Position numbers and translations under genes: made by a program. The notes under the pieces were generated by a model. It was not told the origin of the DNA. It saw nothing but the letters and a program-made list of their open reading frames with translations, and searched no databases. From the NCBI RefSeq assembly GCF_014595955.1, contig NZ_JABVCF010000001.1:496001-560000 (forward strand): DNA of 64,000 nucleotides, given 5' to 3'. The DNA comes from Pseudaminobacter soli (ex Zhang et al. 2022) (GTDB taxonomy: Bacteria; Pseudomonadota; Alphaproteobacteria; Rhizobiales; Rhizobiaceae). Of the stretch, positions 29,628 through 39,239 are shown in pieces. Each line of letters starts with the position of its first letter. The stretch's first letter is position 1.

Positions 29628-30452
29628 CTACTTGCAGGAGGCAGCCGGCTTGTCGAAGACGGCGAGATCGACCAGCTTGCCCTTCATGGAAAAATCGCCG
29701 TAGTCCATCACGAGGTCGCGCGTCAGTCCGTTCTCGTGCAGCTTGAAGGCGATCCGGTACTCGGGAACCTCCTCGCCACCTTCGTTGCTGTCGTCGAAAT
29801 AGGCAATGTCTACCGGCCAGTACTTGTCCGTGGCGAGTTCGTGCAGAGCCGGCAATTCCGGGTCACTCGGAGATGCGGAGCTCTTCTTGCCGACGACGAC
29901 TGTCGTCATCATCACCTTGTCAGCATTTTCCGAGCCATCGAAGATATCCGTCTCGTAGAAGGATTGGCCTTTGTTCGCCTTGTCGATCAGTTCGCGGAGG
30001 TGCTCGGTGGGGAAGCGGCTGGGGCGCAGTTCAAGGCTGTTCTTCTCGGGCTTCTCGATCTCCACCTTGACCTTGTCGGGCTCGCGCGTAGCCGTTCCCT
30101 TCAGTTCCTTTTCCAGCGCCTGGTCGGTGTAGGACTTGGTCACGAAAGAGAAAGTCTTCCCCTCGCCGTCCTCGAACGTGGTCGTCTGCTGGTCGTTCAT
30201 GCGCGAGCTCTCGCCGGTATCGATCTGCGTGACGAACCGGAAATTCACCGTGTACCCTTCGCACGGAGAACCGTTGAACTCGTAAACCATACGGCCGCGC
30301 AGCCCGGTGATGCCGGAGCGGTCCGACGCCTTGTCCAGCGCCAGGTCGTACACCGCCCGGTGGGCAATGAGCGGGACGGCTTCAGAGGCGGTCGCCGCCC
30401 CGAGTAGCGGCAGGCCGACAAGAGCGAAGATGATGGACCGCGACACGCGCAT
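29628..30452 (-). CDS. eipB: EipB family cell-envelope integrity protein (DUF1849)
   Basis: A 274-residue periplasmic protein of the EipB family, needed for envelope integrity in Brucella. A signal peptide covers about residues 1-24. The mature start is PLIAHRAVYDLALD, the family hallmark, with RGRMVYEFNGSPCEGYTVNFRF. Only two Cys remain in the mature protein: Cys64 (GSPCEGY) and Cys273 (ASCK), matching the conserved EipB disulfide. It is a beta-spiral fold by family knowledge. ATG at 30452 is chosen; the longer reading lacks a signal. It is convergent with the GFA gene and divergent from ridA. Confidence 0.9.
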   Translation of the reverse strand: MRVSRSIIFALVGLPLLGAATASEAVPLIAHRAVYDLALDKASDRSGITGLRGRMVYEFNGSPCEGYTVNFRFVTQIDTGESSRMNDQQTTTFEDGEGKTFSFVTKSYTDQALEKELKGTATREPDKVKVEIEKPEKNSLELRPSRFPTEHLRELIDKANKGQSFYETDIFDGSENADKVMMTTVVVGKKSSASPSDPELPALHELATDKYWPVDIAYFDDSNEGGEEVPEYRIAFKLHENGLTRDLVMDYGDFSMKGKLVDLAVFDKPAASCK

Positions 30453-30577
30453 GGGGAACTCCGATAGGCATTGGAGGGGCGTTGGCGGTATTGTCTCAAA
30501 AAAGTCGTGGCGGAATCCAGGCAAAAATTGCAGGTTCGGCCGAAGGCAGTTCGCAACTGCGAAAAGAGGGAATGGAA

Positions 30578-31042
30578 ATGAGCGACACAATCGACGGTCG
30601 GCTAGAGAAGCTCGGCATCACAATTCCGCAGGCGGCAGCCCCAGCCGCCAACTACGTTCCCTTCATGCGCAGCGGCAATCTGCTGTTCACCGCCGGCCAG
30701 CTGCCCCTGCGGGAAGGCAAGCTGATCGCCACCGGCCTTCTGGGCAGAGATCTTGATGTAGCAGGTGGCAGCGAGGCGGCAAGGCAGTGCGCGATCAACA
30801 TCCTGGCACAGGCGAAGGCGGCGCTGGGCTCACTCGAGGCCATCAAGCGTGTGGTGAAGATCACCGTCTTCGTCGCCTCGGCTCCGGATTTCGTCGAGCA
30901 GCACCTGGTTGCCAACGGCGCCTCCGACCTTCTCGTGGCAGTTCTGGGAGACGCAGGCACGCATGCGCGATCGGCGGTCGGCATGGCCTCCCTGCCGCTC
31001 AATGCGCCGGTCGAGGTCGAAGCCATCATCGAAGTCGGTTGA
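30578..31042 (+). CDS. RidA family protein
   Basis: A 154-residue RidA/YjgF/UK114 protein. Canonical RidA hydrolyses reactive enamines or imines from PLP enzymes; many paralogues have unknown substrates. Marks are FMRSGNLLFTAGQLPLREGK and AALGSLEAIKRVVKITVFVAS. The C-terminal Arg-containing loop typical of active RidA is AHARSAVGMASLPLNAPVEVEAI (core RSAVGMASLP), so the catalytic Arg appears kept. I chose the second of two near ATGs because GAGGG is seven bases upstream. It heads ridA-GDPD-GNAT on the plus strand. Confidence 0.88.
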   Translation: MSDTIDGRLEKLGITIPQAAAPAANYVPFMRSGNLLFTAGQLPLREGKLIATGLLGRDLDVAGGSEAARQCAINILAQAKAALGSLEAIKRVVKITVFVASAPDFVEQHLVANGASDLLVAVLGDAGTHARSAVGMASLPLNAPVEVEAIIEVG

Positions 31043-31056
31043 GGCTGACTCCCGCC

Positions 31057-31785
31057 ATGACGCATCTATCCTGGCTCAGCAAGCGCCCGATCGCGCACCG
31101 GGGCTTCCACGACCTCAACCAGAAGGTCTGGGAGAACACCCTCTCGGCCTTCGGCCGCGCAGTCGAGCGCGGCTATGCGATCGAATGTGACGTTCACCTC
31201 ACAAGCGACGGCGACGCCATCGTCTTCCACGATCATCATCTGAGACGCCTCACCGGGCAGGACGGCACCGTCTGGCAGCGTACCGCCGCCGAGATGAAGG
31301 CGCTGAAGGTCGGCGGGACCGACGACCATCCGCCGACGCTTGCCGAGACGCTGCGCTTCGTCGCCGGGAGGGTCCCGGTCGTCATCGAACTGAAGGGCAC
31401 CCCAGGCCACGACGAAGGCCTGGTCGCCAGGGTCGGCGACCTGCTCCGCAGCTACTCGGGCAAGGCTGCGATCATGTCCTTCGACCACTGGCTGATCCGC
31501 GATTTTTCGCGACATGCGCCGGGCGTGCCCGCCGGCCTTACGGCCGAGGGCCAAAGCGTCTCTCAGATCGAAGCCCACTTCTCCATGCTCGCGAACAATC
31601 TCTCCTTCGTATCCTACGCTGTGGACCATCTGCCGAACCCGTTCGTCAGCTTCGTCCGGGCGCAGTTGGACATGCCGGTCATCACATGGACGGTGCGCGA
31701 TGATCCCATGATGGAGCGGACTTTCGCCCATGCCGACCAGATGACTTTCGAAGGCTTCGAGCCAGAGGGGCAAGCCATTGCGTGA
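31057..31785 (+). CDS. Glycerophosphodiester phosphodiesterase
   Basis: A 242-residue GDPD-family enzyme that releases sn-glycerol-3-phosphate from phospholipid head-group esters. The active-site HRG appears as PIAHRGFHDLNQ, with the metal ligands in WENTLSAF and AIECDVHLTSDGDAIVFHD, and the conserved VVIELKG. It has no signal peptide, so a cytosolic enzyme is expected. Its GTGA stop overlaps the next gene's start by four bases. Confidence 0.92.
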   Translation: MTHLSWLSKRPIAHRGFHDLNQKVWENTLSAFGRAVERGYAIECDVHLTSDGDAIVFHDHHLRRLTGQDGTVWQRTAAEMKALKVGGTDDHPPTLAETLRFVAGRVPVVIELKGTPGHDEGLVARVGDLLRSYSGKAAIMSFDHWLIRDFSRHAPGVPAGLTAEGQSVSQIEAHFSMLANNLSFVSYAVDHLPNPFVSFVRAQLDMPVITWTVRDDPMMERTFAHADQMTFEGFEPEGQAIA

Positions 31786-33059
31786 GATTGCCCTTGCTGC
31801 GCCGCTTTCGCAGTGCACATATGAATGCGATGACGGAGCGCGGCGAGACGGGATCAGGGGCGGGACAAACGGCGCAGGCGATCCGCATGGTCGGATCGAT
31901 GCGGGATTTCACCAGGGCGGCGTGGGATAGCCTCGTCGGAACCTCCCGAGCCGGTTTAGGATCCGCCTATAACCCGTTTCTTTCCTACGATTTCCTGCTG
32001 AGCATTGAGGAGTCCGGCTGTGCTACCGCCCGCACCGGCTGGCGCGGCACCCATCTGCGCCTGGAAGACGGTGACGGCAACCTCCTCGGCGCGATTCCCT
32101 GTTACCTGAAATCGCACAGCCAGGGCGAATACGTCTTCGATCATGGCTGGGCGGATGCCTTCGAGCGGGTGGGCGGCGATTACTATCCCAAGCTGCAGGT
32201 TTCGGTGCCGTTCACCCCGGTCACCGGCCCCCGCTTGCTGGTGCGCCGGGATCTAGGTGACGACGCCGCGGTTCGCGGGACGCTCGCCGCGGGCCTTAGG
32301 GCAGTCACCGAGAGGATGAATGTCTCGTCGGCGCACGTCACCTTCGTCGGCGACGACGACCTGCACGCCCTCGCGCAAGCAGGCTATCTCCACAGGACCG
32401 ACCAGCAGTTCCACTTCTTCAACGAAGGCTACGGCAGCTACGACGATTTCCTGGCTACCCTCGCGTCCCGCAAGCGCAAGGCGCTGAAGAAGGAGCGCAA
32501 GGAAGCGCTGGCGGCCGGAATCACCATCGACTGGCTGACCGGCAGCGACATCACCGAAAGCGCCTGGGACGATTTCTTCGCCTTCTACATGGACACGGGC
32601 GGCCGCAAATGGGGCCGGCCCTATCTCAACCGGAAGTTCTTCTCATTGATAGGAGAGCGGATGGCCAGCGACATCCTGCTGGTCATGGCCAAGCGAAACG
32701 GCCGCTACATAGCTGGAGCGATCAACTTCATCGGCTCGGACCGGCTCTACGGGCGCAACTGGGGCTGCATCGAGGACCATCCCTTCCTGCACTTCGAGGT
32801 CTGCTATCACCAGGCAATCGATTTCACGATTGCGAGGGGCCTGCAGGTGGTCGAGGCCGGAGCGCAGGGCGAGCATAAGCTGGCGCGCGGCTACCGGCCC
32901 GTCACCACCCATTCGGCGCACTATATCGCCCATGCGGGGCTGCGGCGCGCGGTCGACGACTATCTCCGCCGGGAACGCTTCGAGGTGGGACGCATCTCGG
33001 ACTATTTCGAGGAGCATACGCCGTTCAGAAAGGATATGCCCGACCACGACCCGTCATGA
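31782..33059 (+). CDS. GNAT family N-acetyltransferase (FemAB-like, COG3146)
   Basis: A 425-residue protein of the COG3146/DUF482 group, a double-GNAT fold related to peptidoglycan-modifying FemAB enzymes. Marks are NPFLSYDFLLSIEESGCA near the start, then QFHFFNEGYGSYDDFLATLASRKRKALKKER and the C-terminal DRLYGRNWGC with FHFEVCYHQAIDFTIARGL. Its GTG start overlaps the GDPD stop (GTGA); ATG at 31821 is an alternative with no clear ribosome site. Substrate unknown. Forms ridA-GDPD-GNAT with a possible tiny gene after it. Confidence 0.85.
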   Translation: MRLPLLRRFRSAHMNAMTERGETGSGAGQTAQAIRMVGSMRDFTRAAWDSLVGTSRAGLGSAYNPFLSYDFLLSIEESGCATARTGWRGTHLRLEDGDGNLLGAIPCYLKSHSQGEYVFDHGWADAFERVGGDYYPKLQVSVPFTPVTGPRLLVRRDLGDDAAVRGTLAAGLRAVTERMNVSSAHVTFVGDDDLHALAQAGYLHRTDQQFHFFNEGYGSYDDFLATLASRKRKALKKERKEALAAGITIDWLTGSDITESAWDDFFAFYMDTGGRKWGRPYLNRKFFSLIGERMASDILLVMAKRNGRYIAGAINFIGSDRLYGRNWGCIEDHPFLHFEVCYHQAIDFTIARGLQVVEAGAQGEHKLARGYRPVTTHSAHYIAHAGLRRAVDDYLRRERFEVGRISDYFEEHTPFRKDMPDHDPS

Positions 33060-33208
33060 AAACGTCAATGCAGGACGGGCCTCGGCTCCTCACGGCCGCG
33101 CTGGACAGGCAACGACTGTTCGCGCGCCTTGATCATTTCCTCGAGGATCAGCGCCAGGATCAGAAGGCGAAGAGGTATGGGCTCAGGCTTTCGCATGGTG
33201 CCCCATAA
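33056..33208 (+). CDS. Possible 50-residue small protein
   Basis: The ATG overlaps the GNAT stop by four bases (ATGA), the classic coupling arrangement. The peptide is highly charged and probably helical (LDRQRLFARLDHFLEDQRQDQK), with no known domain. A coupled start supports it but its short length means chance is possible. Confidence 0.35.
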   Translation: MKTSMQDGPRLLTAALDRQRLFARLDHFLEDQRQDQKAKRYGLRLSHGAP

Positions 33209-33243
33209 CTTATGTTAAAGGGTTTTGTTCCCGGCTGACCGGT

Positions 33244-33579
33244 TCAGTGTGCAACCGTCTTCGAAAACAGGTTGATCACCAGCACACCTGCCAGGATCAG
33301 TGCGATTCCCAGCAGCGCAGGCAGGTCCAGAGCCTGTTTGAAAAAGGTCCAACCGATGGCCGTGATGAGGATAATTCCTGCGCCGCTCCACACTGCGTAG
33401 ACAACGCCGACCGGCATCGTGCGCAAGGGCAGCGACAGGAAATAGAATGCAAGCACATACAAGCCCATGGATGCCAAGGTCGGCCATAGCCGTGTGAAGC
33501 CTTGCGTCTCCTTCAGCGCGCTTGTCGCGGCCACTTCGAAGCCGATGGCGATCAAAAGGTACAAATAGTTCGACTGCAT
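33244..33579 (-). CDS. SMR family multidrug efflux transporter
   Basis: A 111-residue four-helix membrane protein of the small multidrug resistance family, a proton-coupled exporter of cationic compounds or guanidinium. The essential membrane Glu is in LYLLIAIGFEVAATSALK (residue about 14). The second and third helices show YVLAFYFLSLPLRTMPVGVVYAVWSG, with the conserved loop, and the last helix is LLGIALILAGVLVINL. Drug versus guanidinium specificity cannot be decided. It diverges from the HIT gene. Confidence 0.92.
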   Translation of the reverse strand: MQSNYLYLLIAIGFEVAATSALKETQGFTRLWPTLASMGLYVLAFYFLSLPLRTMPVGVVYAVWSGAGIILITAIGWTFFKQALDLPALLGIALILAGVLVINLFSKTVAH

Positions 33580-33653
33580 GCGGTTCGCCGCTCTCGTGGG
33601 TTGACCCGGGCGGCTCGCCGCCGAATATGTCGGGCATCATAGGGAAGATGCTC

Positions 33654-34094
33654 ATGACCAAACTCGCCTACGATGACAACAACGTCTTCGCCAAAATCCT
33701 CCGGGGCGAGATACCGTCCCACAAGCTATATGAGGACCAAGACACCTACGCGTTCATGGACGTCATGCCGCGCGGCGAAGGCCATTGCCTCGTCATCCCG
33801 AAGAAGCCGTCGCGCACCATCCTGGACGTCGAGCCCGAGAGCCTTTCGGCCGTAATGAAGACGGTGCAGAAGTTGGCCAGGGCAGTGGTGCCGGCATTTG
33901 GGGCGGACGGGGTGACGATACAGCAGTTCAACGAGCCTGCTGGCGGCCAGGTCGTCTTCCACCTGCATTTCCACGTACTGCCGCGCTTCGATGGCGTGGC
34001 GCTGAAGCCTCACACCGGTCAGATGGAAAAGCCAGAGGTTCTGGCTGCGAATGCCGAAAGGATAAGAACTGCCCTCGCCCAACTCGGTGCGTAA
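33654..34094 (+). CDS. HIT family (histidine triad) nucleotide hydrolase
   Basis: A 146-residue HIT-domain protein, typically a nucleoside phosphoramidase or dinucleoside polyphosphate hydrolase. The triad HxHxH appears as VVFHLHFHVLPRFDG (about 100-114). The N-terminal part is NVFAKILRGEIPSHKLYEDQDTYAFMD, as in Hint-like proteins. The ATG at 33654 is chosen because AGGGAAG lies seven bases upstream; an ATG at 33648 and a longer frame are less likely. Confidence 0.93.
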   Translation: MTKLAYDDNNVFAKILRGEIPSHKLYEDQDTYAFMDVMPRGEGHCLVIPKKPSRTILDVEPESLSAVMKTVQKLARAVVPAFGADGVTIQQFNEPAGGQVVFHLHFHVLPRFDGVALKPHTGQMEKPEVLAANAERIRTALAQLGA

Positions 34095-34115
34095 AGGTCG
34101 GCGCACCAGGAAATC

Positions 34116-34460
34116 TTAGACCAGCATCATACCGATCGCGAGCATCGCTTCCGCGACGGCTATGCCAAGCAGCATGTGGCCTCCAGCGAGGAAGGTACCG
34201 AAGCCGGCAGCGGCGGCAGCCAGCCTCAGCCCGAGTGGCAACTCGGCCAGCGTGCCGCTCGGGAATACGATGAGGTTACCGATGACTGCGGCGACCAGCG
34301 CGGTCGCGATGCAGCGGACTAGGACGAGCGCTTCGGATTTCTCGGGGATGCGTTCGCCAAACGCTACGCCGAGGAAGCGCCACGAATCCGTCGCTATCGC
34401 TCCGGCGACGAAGATGAAGAGGAAGTGCCACCACCAGCCCTCGAACGCGTGAAACGTCAT
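34116..34460 (-). CDS. azlD: AzlD domain small membrane subunit
   Basis: A 114-residue membrane protein, partner of AzlC in branched-chain amino acid (and analogue) export. It has four hydrophobic helices, with LVRCIATALVAAVIGNLI and the C-terminal GGHMLLGIAVAEAMLAIG. Its ATG overlaps the azlC stop by four bases. Substrate inferred from family. Confidence 0.85.
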   Translation of the reverse strand: MTFHAFEGWWWHFLFIFVAGAIATDSWRFLGVAFGERIPEKSEALVLVRCIATALVAAVIGNLIVFPSGTLAELPLGLRLAAAAAGFGTFLAGGHMLLGIAVAEAMLAIGMMLV

Positions 34461-35248
34461 CAGGCCGCCTGCCGCTGGCGCGCTTTATGGAAGAGGTGGA
34501 ACAGGAAGGCGCCAAACCCTCCCGAAAGACCCGCAGCGAGGAGGTCGAATTGCGGAACGACAACATGGAATGCCGGCCCGAGCCCGACGCCGAGCACCAT
34601 GGCCACCTTACCGGCCCGCTCCCGCGCCGAGCCCCAGAGGGAGATCAGGAAATAGATCGGCGTCAGAAACAGCAGGCCTGCCATGATCGACGGCGGGAGA
34701 CGCTCGACAAGCACATAGACCATGCCGGTCAGCAGCGTGTTGACGATCACGAGCGTAGGGCCAAGGCCAGCGTAGTAGGCGGTCCGCATGTCGAGCGGTA
34801 CCTTTCGGATCCGCTCCATCGCAATGACCCAGGAGGTCACGGCGACGCAGTGTGAAAGCAGGTAGAGAACCCATTTGCGGGTCTGTTTCGCCCGAAGCTC
34901 CGGGATGAGGGAGACCACCATGGGCATCAGGCGCACCGATGAGAGCGCCACCGCGAAGGCCGCGCCCCACAGCGTGGCGCCCGATGCGACGGCGCCGACG
35001 AGCACCACATTGGCCGGCAGCGCCCACACGAAGCCAATCATGAACATCGTTTCTGCGAGCGAGAAGCCGAACTCCTTGGCGAGCCCGGCGAAGCCGACAT
35101 GCGCGCTGGCAAGGATCAGGGCAGGAAGCGAAAACGCGGCGCGCAGTCCTCGAAAATACCAGGTGCGGGTTCTCGCAATTGAGCGAATCTGATCGGCCAT
35201 CACGGCGGCGATAGCACGCTCCGCCAGATCGCGCGACCGTGAAGCCAT
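34460..35248 (-). CDS. azlC: AzlC family branched-chain amino acid exporter subunit
   Basis: A 262-residue membrane protein of the AzlC family, forming an exporter with AzlD. The family pattern FSLPALILASAHVGFAGLAKEFGF is present, followed by several helices and the SSVRLMPMVVSLIPELR loop typical of AzlC. Start uncertain: ATG at 35248 is shown, ATG at 35200 (MADQIRSIARTR) is also plausible, and a further upstream ATG at 35308 exists. None has a strong ribosome site. A cytosolic-looking basic N-terminus precedes the first helix. Confidence 0.82.
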   Translation of the reverse strand: MASRSRDLAERAIAAVMADQIRSIARTRTWYFRGLRAAFSLPALILASAHVGFAGLAKEFGFSLAETMFMIGFVWALPANVVLVGAVASGATLWGAAFAVALSSVRLMPMVVSLIPELRAKQTRKWVLYLLSHCVAVTSWVIAMERIRKVPLDMRTAYYAGLGPTLVIVNTLLTGMVYVLVERLPPSIMAGLLFLTPIYFLISLWGSARERAGKVAMVLGVGLGPAFHVVVPQFDLLAAGLSGGFGAFLFHLFHKARQRQAA

Positions 35249-35342
35249 GAGGCAGACGAGGCGTATTCCAGAAGCGGCGGGCAGAGCATGAGCCCCGCCG
35301 CGACTCAACTTCTCGTGTACCTTGCCCCCGTCGTTCCTTGTG

Positions 35343-36140
35343 TCAGCCGTTGGCGGCGCCCACGGCCCGCTTCGCCATCACCACGACGAGATTGGCGCGA
35401 TAGGCGGCCGAAGCGTGGAGGTCGCTCATCAGCCCGTCGCTCGGGACGGTGACCCCCTGCAGCGCCGAGGCATCGAAGTTGGAGGCAAGTGCCGCTTCGA
35501 TCTCTGGGGAGCGGAAGACGCCGTTCTCGCCTGCGCCGGTCACCGCGACACGCACGCCATCCTGATCCTGGGCGACAAACACGCCGGCCATGGCATAGCG
35601 CGAGGCTGGGTTCGGGAACTTCGAATAGCCCGATTTCGACGGCGCCTGGAAGGTCACCGCCGTTACGATCTCGCCTTCGTCCAGCGCCGTCTCGAACAAC
35701 CCGGTGAAGAAATCCTCAGCCGGAATCTCGCGGCGGTCCGTGACGATGGTGGCGTTGAGCGCCAGCATCGCGGCCGGATAGTCGGCGGCCGGATCATTGT
35801 TGGCGATCGAGCCGCCTAGAGTGCCCATGTGGCGCACATGCGGGTCGCCGATGTGTGCGGCCAGGCTGCAAATCGCCGGGCAGATCGCCTTGAGGGCCGC
35901 GTTGCCCGCCACCTCGGCATGGGTTGTCCCCGCACCGATCCGAACGCTGTTGCCGGAGACGCTGACACCCTTGAGCTCGGCGATGTGCGAGAGGTCGATC
36001 ACGTCGGACGGTGCAGCCAGCCGCACCTTCATGGCCGGGATGAGGGTCATGCCTCCGGAGAGGTATCTTGCTTCGCCCTTCTTGGCGAGCGACGCCGCGT
36101 CGGCGAGGGACGATGCGCGATGGTAGTTGACTGAATACAT
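35343..36140 (-). CDS. Molybdenum hydroxylase FAD-binding medium subunit (CoxM-like)
   Basis: A 265-residue FAD subunit of a CO-dehydrogenase-type molybdenum hydroxylase. FAD loops are LSGGMTLIPAMKVRLAAP (about 28-45) and HMGTLGGSIANNDPAADYPA (about 108-127), the standard pair for the family. It carries electrons from the iron-sulfur subunit onward. It follows the large subunit; the 138-bp gap between them holds an inverted repeat. Third gene of a small-large-medium order on the minus strand. Gene names are avoided because the substrate is not shown. Confidence 0.9.
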   Translation of the reverse strand: MYSVNYHRASSLADAASLAKKGEARYLSGGMTLIPAMKVRLAAPSDVIDLSHIAELKGVSVSGNSVRIGAGTTHAEVAGNAALKAICPAICSLAAHIGDPHVRHMGTLGGSIANNDPAADYPAAMLALNATIVTDRREIPAEDFFTGLFETALDEGEIVTAVTFQAPSKSGYSKFPNPASRYAMAGVFVAQDQDGVRVAVTGAGENGVFRSPEIEAALASNFDASALQGVTVPSDGLMSDLHASAAYRANLVVVMAKRAVGAANG

Positions 36141-36160
36141 TATGGAACCTCCCTACGGGA

Positions 36161-36252
36161 GTGAATGGTCAAGGGTGAAGGTGAATGGCATCGAACGGGA
36201 GGCGCGAACCGGCTGTGTGGTCGGCGCACTCCCTTCAAACCTGACCATTCAC
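36161..36252. repeat. Inverted repeat between the large and medium hydroxylase genes
   Basis: Arms GTGAATGGTCA (36161-36171) and its complement TGACCATTCAC (36242-36252) enclose 70 bp, within a run of GTGAATGG-like direct repeats and their complements. It could fold into a hairpin and reduce downstream medium-subunit expression, but no T-run follows. Confidence 0.6.
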
Positions 36253-36278
36253 CATTCCCCATTCACCATCCACCTCTC

Positions 36279-38633
36279 TCAATGCTTCGTCGCAGCGTGC
36301 AACGCGGCCCACACCTTCTCCGGCGTGGCCGGCATGGTGAGGTCGTTGCTGCCGATCGCGTCAGTGATGGCGTTCATGACCGCCGGCGGCGAGCCGATCG
36401 CGCCGGCCTCGCCGCAGCCCTTGATGCCGAGCGGGTTGCCCGGGCAAGGCGTGTTCGAGGTCGACACCTTGAACGACGGCACGTCGCTGGCGCGCGGCAT
36501 AGTGTAGTCCATGTAGGAAGCGGTCACGAGTTGCCCGCTCTCGCGGTCATACACCGCGCCTTCGAGCATCGCCTGGCCGATACCCTGCGCGACGCCGCCA
36601 TGCACCTGGCCCTCGACGATCATCGGATTGATGATGTTGCCGAAGTCGTCGGCCGCGACGAACTGGATGATCTCCGTCGTCCCGGTGTCCGGATCGACCT
36701 CGACCTCGCATATGTAGCAGCCGGCGGGGAAGGTAAAGTTGCTCGGATCGTAGAAAGCCGTTTCCTTGAGGCCCGGCTCCATGCCCGCCGGCAGATTGTG
36801 GGCCGTGTAGGCCGCGAGGGCGAGTTGGAACCACGGAACATTCTTGTCGGTGCCGGCGACCTTCAGCGCGCCGTTCTCAATGACGATGTCTCCCTCGTCG
36901 GCCTCCATCAGATGCGCCGCGATCTTCTTCGCCTTGGCCTCTACCTTGTCCAGCGCCTTGAAGACCGCTGACATGCCGACCGCACCCGAGCGTGAGCCGT
37001 ATGTGCCCATGCCCATCTGCACCTTGTCGGTGTCGCCGTGCACGATCGAGACCTGCTCGATCGGTATGCCGAGGCGGCCCGCAACGAGCTGGGCGAAGGT
37101 GGTCTCATGGCCCTGGCCGTGGCTGTGCGAGCCGGTGAGCACCTCGATGGTGCCGACGGCATTCACGCGCACTTCAGCCGATTCCCAAAGGCCGACGCCG
37201 GCCCCGAGCGAGCCGACTGCCGCCGACGGCGCGATGCCGCACGCTTCGATATAGGCGCTCATACCGATGCCGCGCAGCTTTCCACGCTGCTTGGCCTCGT
37301 CCCGACGGGCCGGGAAGCCTGCGTAGTCCGCCGCCTGCATGGCAGCGTCCAGCGAGGTCGCGTAGTCGCCCGCATCGTAGCACATGATCACCGGCGTCTG
37401 GTGCGGGAACTCGGTGATGAAGTTCTGCCGCCTCAGTTCGGCCGGAGAGACGCCGAGTTCGCGCGCAGCAGTCTCCATCGTCCGCTCAAGAAGGTAGGTC
37501 GCTTCCGGGCGCCCTGCCCCGCGATATGCGTCGACCGGCGAGGTGTTGGTATAGACGGCGCGGACATTCGCGTGGATTGCCGGGATGTTGTACTGGCCGG
37601 ACAGCAGCGTCGCGTAGAGATAGGTCGGAACCGACGACGAGAACAGCGACATGTAGGCGCCGAAATTGGCGATCGTGTCGACCTTCAGCCCGGTGATACG
37701 GTTGTCGGCATCGAAGGCCATCTTGACCTCCGTCACATGGTCGCGGCCATGCGCGTCGGTCATGAAGCTTTCGGTACGGTCCGCCACCCATTTCACCGGA
37801 ACGCCGGTCTTCTTCGACGCCCACAGGCAAACGATCTCCTCCGGATAGATGAAGATCTTCGAGCCGAATCCGCCGCCGACATCGGGCGCGATCACCCGCA
37901 GCTTGTTCTCCGGAGCGACGTTGTAGAAGGCGCTCATCACCAGCCGCGCGACATGCGGGTTCTGCGAGGTGGTCCAGCAGGTGTAGTGGTCTTCGGCCTT
38001 GTCGTAGTAGCCTAGCGCGGCGCGCGGCTCCATCGCGTTGGGGACGAGCCGGTTGTTGACGATGTGCATCGTCGTGACATGGGCGGCGGAGGCGATTGCC
38101 GCGTCCGTTGGAGCGGCGTCGCCCAGTTCCCAGTCGAAGATAAGGTTTCCTTCGGCCTCGGGATGGAGCTGCGGCGCGCCGGGCTTCAGCGCATCCACCG
38201 CTTGTGTCACGGCGTCGCGAACGTCGTAGCTCACTTCGACGGCCTCCGCCGCGTCGCGCGCTTGCCCCTTGGTGTCCGCGATCACGATTGCGACTGCATC
38301 GCCCACGTAGCGGACCCGGTCGACTGCAAGGGGCGACCATGCGCCCATCTTCATCGGCGAGCCGTCCTTCGAATGGATCATCCACCCGCATATGATGTTG
38401 CCGATGCCGTCGGCCTTCAGCTCGCGGCCGGTGAGCACCCCGACCACGCCCGGCATTTCCAGGGCCTTGGATACGTCTATGCTCGTGATGGCCGCATGCG
38501 CGTGCGGGCTTCGTACGAACACCGCCTGTCGCATGCCGGGCAGCACCATGTCCTCAACATAGCGGCCTGCCCCGGTAATGAACCGCTTGTCCTCTTTGCG
38601 CGCTACGCGTGCGCCAATTCCTTCGACACCCAT
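36279..38633 (-). CDS. Molybdopterin-binding large subunit, form-II CoxL-like
   Basis: A 784-residue xanthine-dehydrogenase-family large subunit holding the molybdenum centre. The active-site loop reads [16 protein letters not shown] (about residue 367): this is the form-II AYRGAGR motif, not the AYRCSFR motif with Cys that marks proven form-I CO dehydrogenase. The catalytic Glu region is [16 protein letters not shown] near residue 740. FGSKIF and [10 protein letters not shown] cofactor loops are present. The substrate is therefore uncertain: CO, or more likely an aldehyde or N-heterocycle. No coxD/coxF or XdhC maturation genes are visible here. Confidence 0.92.
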   Translation of the reverse strand: MGVEGIGARVARKEDKRFITGAGRYVEDMVLPGMRQAVFVRSPHAHAAITSIDVSKALEMPGVVGVLTGRELKADGIGNIICGWMIHSKDGSPMKMGAWSPLAVDRVRYVGDAVAIVIADTKGQARDAAEAVEVSYDVRDAVTQAVDALKPGAPQLHPEAEGNLIFDWELGDAAPTDAAIASAAHVTTMHIVNNRLVPNAMEPRAALGYYDKAEDHYTCWTTSQNPHVARLVMSAFYNVAPENKLRVIAPDVGGGFGSKIFIYPEEIVCLWASKKTGVPVKWVADRTESFMTDAHGRDHVTEVKMAFDADNRITGLKVDTIANFGAYMSLFSSSVPTYLYATLLSGQYNIPAIHANVRAVYTNTSPVDAYRGAGRPEATYLLERTMETAARELGVSPAELRRQNFITEFPHQTPVIMCYDAGDYATSLDAAMQAADYAGFPARRDEAKQRGKLRGIGMSAYIEACGIAPSAAVGSLGAGVGLWESAEVRVNAVGTIEVLTGSHSHGQGHETTFAQLVAGRLGIPIEQVSIVHGDTDKVQMGMGTYGSRSGAVGMSAVFKALDKVEAKAKKIAAHLMEADEGDIVIENGALKVAGTDKNVPWFQLALAAYTAHNLPAGMEPGLKETAFYDPSNFTFPAGCYICEVEVDPDTGTTEIIQFVAADDFGNIINPMIVEGQVHGGVAQGIGQAMLEGAVYDRESGQLVTASYMDYTMPRASDVPSFKVSTSNTPCPGNPLGIKGCGEAGAIGSPPAVMNAITDAIGSNDLTMPATPEKVWAALHAATKH

Positions 38634-38747
38634 CGTCTCCTCCTCCCGAAGTGGACGAACTGAAGTTCGTGGCAGCGTTTACGGGCGGCTGTCGCCTGCC
38701 CTTCTCCTCAGATGCTGCCGGCCACGCTCCTCAGTCCTGCCGTGTTC

Positions 38748-39239
38748 TTACGCCGCCACTTGCGCCGTGCCTTTCAGCATGACCTGAGAGGCTGCCAGGA
38801 TCGCCTTGACTATGTTGTGGTATCCCGTGCAGCGGCAGATGTTGCCTTCAAGCTCGGCCCGCACCGTAGCCTCGTCGAGGCCCTCGGGATGGCGGTTCAC
38901 CATGTCCACGGCGGCCATGATCATCCCGGGAGTGCAGAAGCCGCACTGCAGCCCGTGGTTCTCCTTGAATGCCGCCTGCATCGGATGCAGTTCGGCGCCA
39001 TTGGCGAGGCCCTCGATGGTGACCACTGTGGACCCGGACGCCTGCGCGGCAAGCATGGTGCAAGACTTCACCGCCTTGCCATCGACATGCACCACGCAAG
39101 CGCCGCACTGCGAGGTGTCGCAGCCCACATGGGTTCCGGTGAGCCCGAGATGTTCGCGTAGGTAATGAACAAGAAGGGTTCGGTCCTCGACCGTGCCGGT
39201 GACCCTCCGCCCGTTAACCGTCAGAGAAACGTCTGACAT
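38748..39239 (-). CDS. 2Fe-2S small subunit of the molybdenum hydroxylase (CoxS-like)
   Basis: A 163-residue iron-sulfur subunit with two [2Fe-2S] clusters. The ferredoxin-type cluster is [18 protein letters not shown] with a later Cys in AVKSCTML. The helical-domain cluster uses [15 protein letters not shown] and [16 protein letters not shown]. Start at ATG 39239 gives [15 protein letters not shown]. First gene of the S-L-M order; the 114-bp gap to the large subunit shows no terminator. Confidence 0.93.
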   Translation of the reverse strand: MSDVSLTVNGRRVTGTVEDRTLLVHYLREHLGLTGTHVGCDTSQCGACVVHVDGKAVKSCTMLAAQASGSTVVTIEGLANGAELHPMQAAFKENHGLQCGFCTPGMIMAAVDMVNRHPEGLDEATVRAELEGNICRCTGYHNIVKAILAASQVMLKGTAQVAA

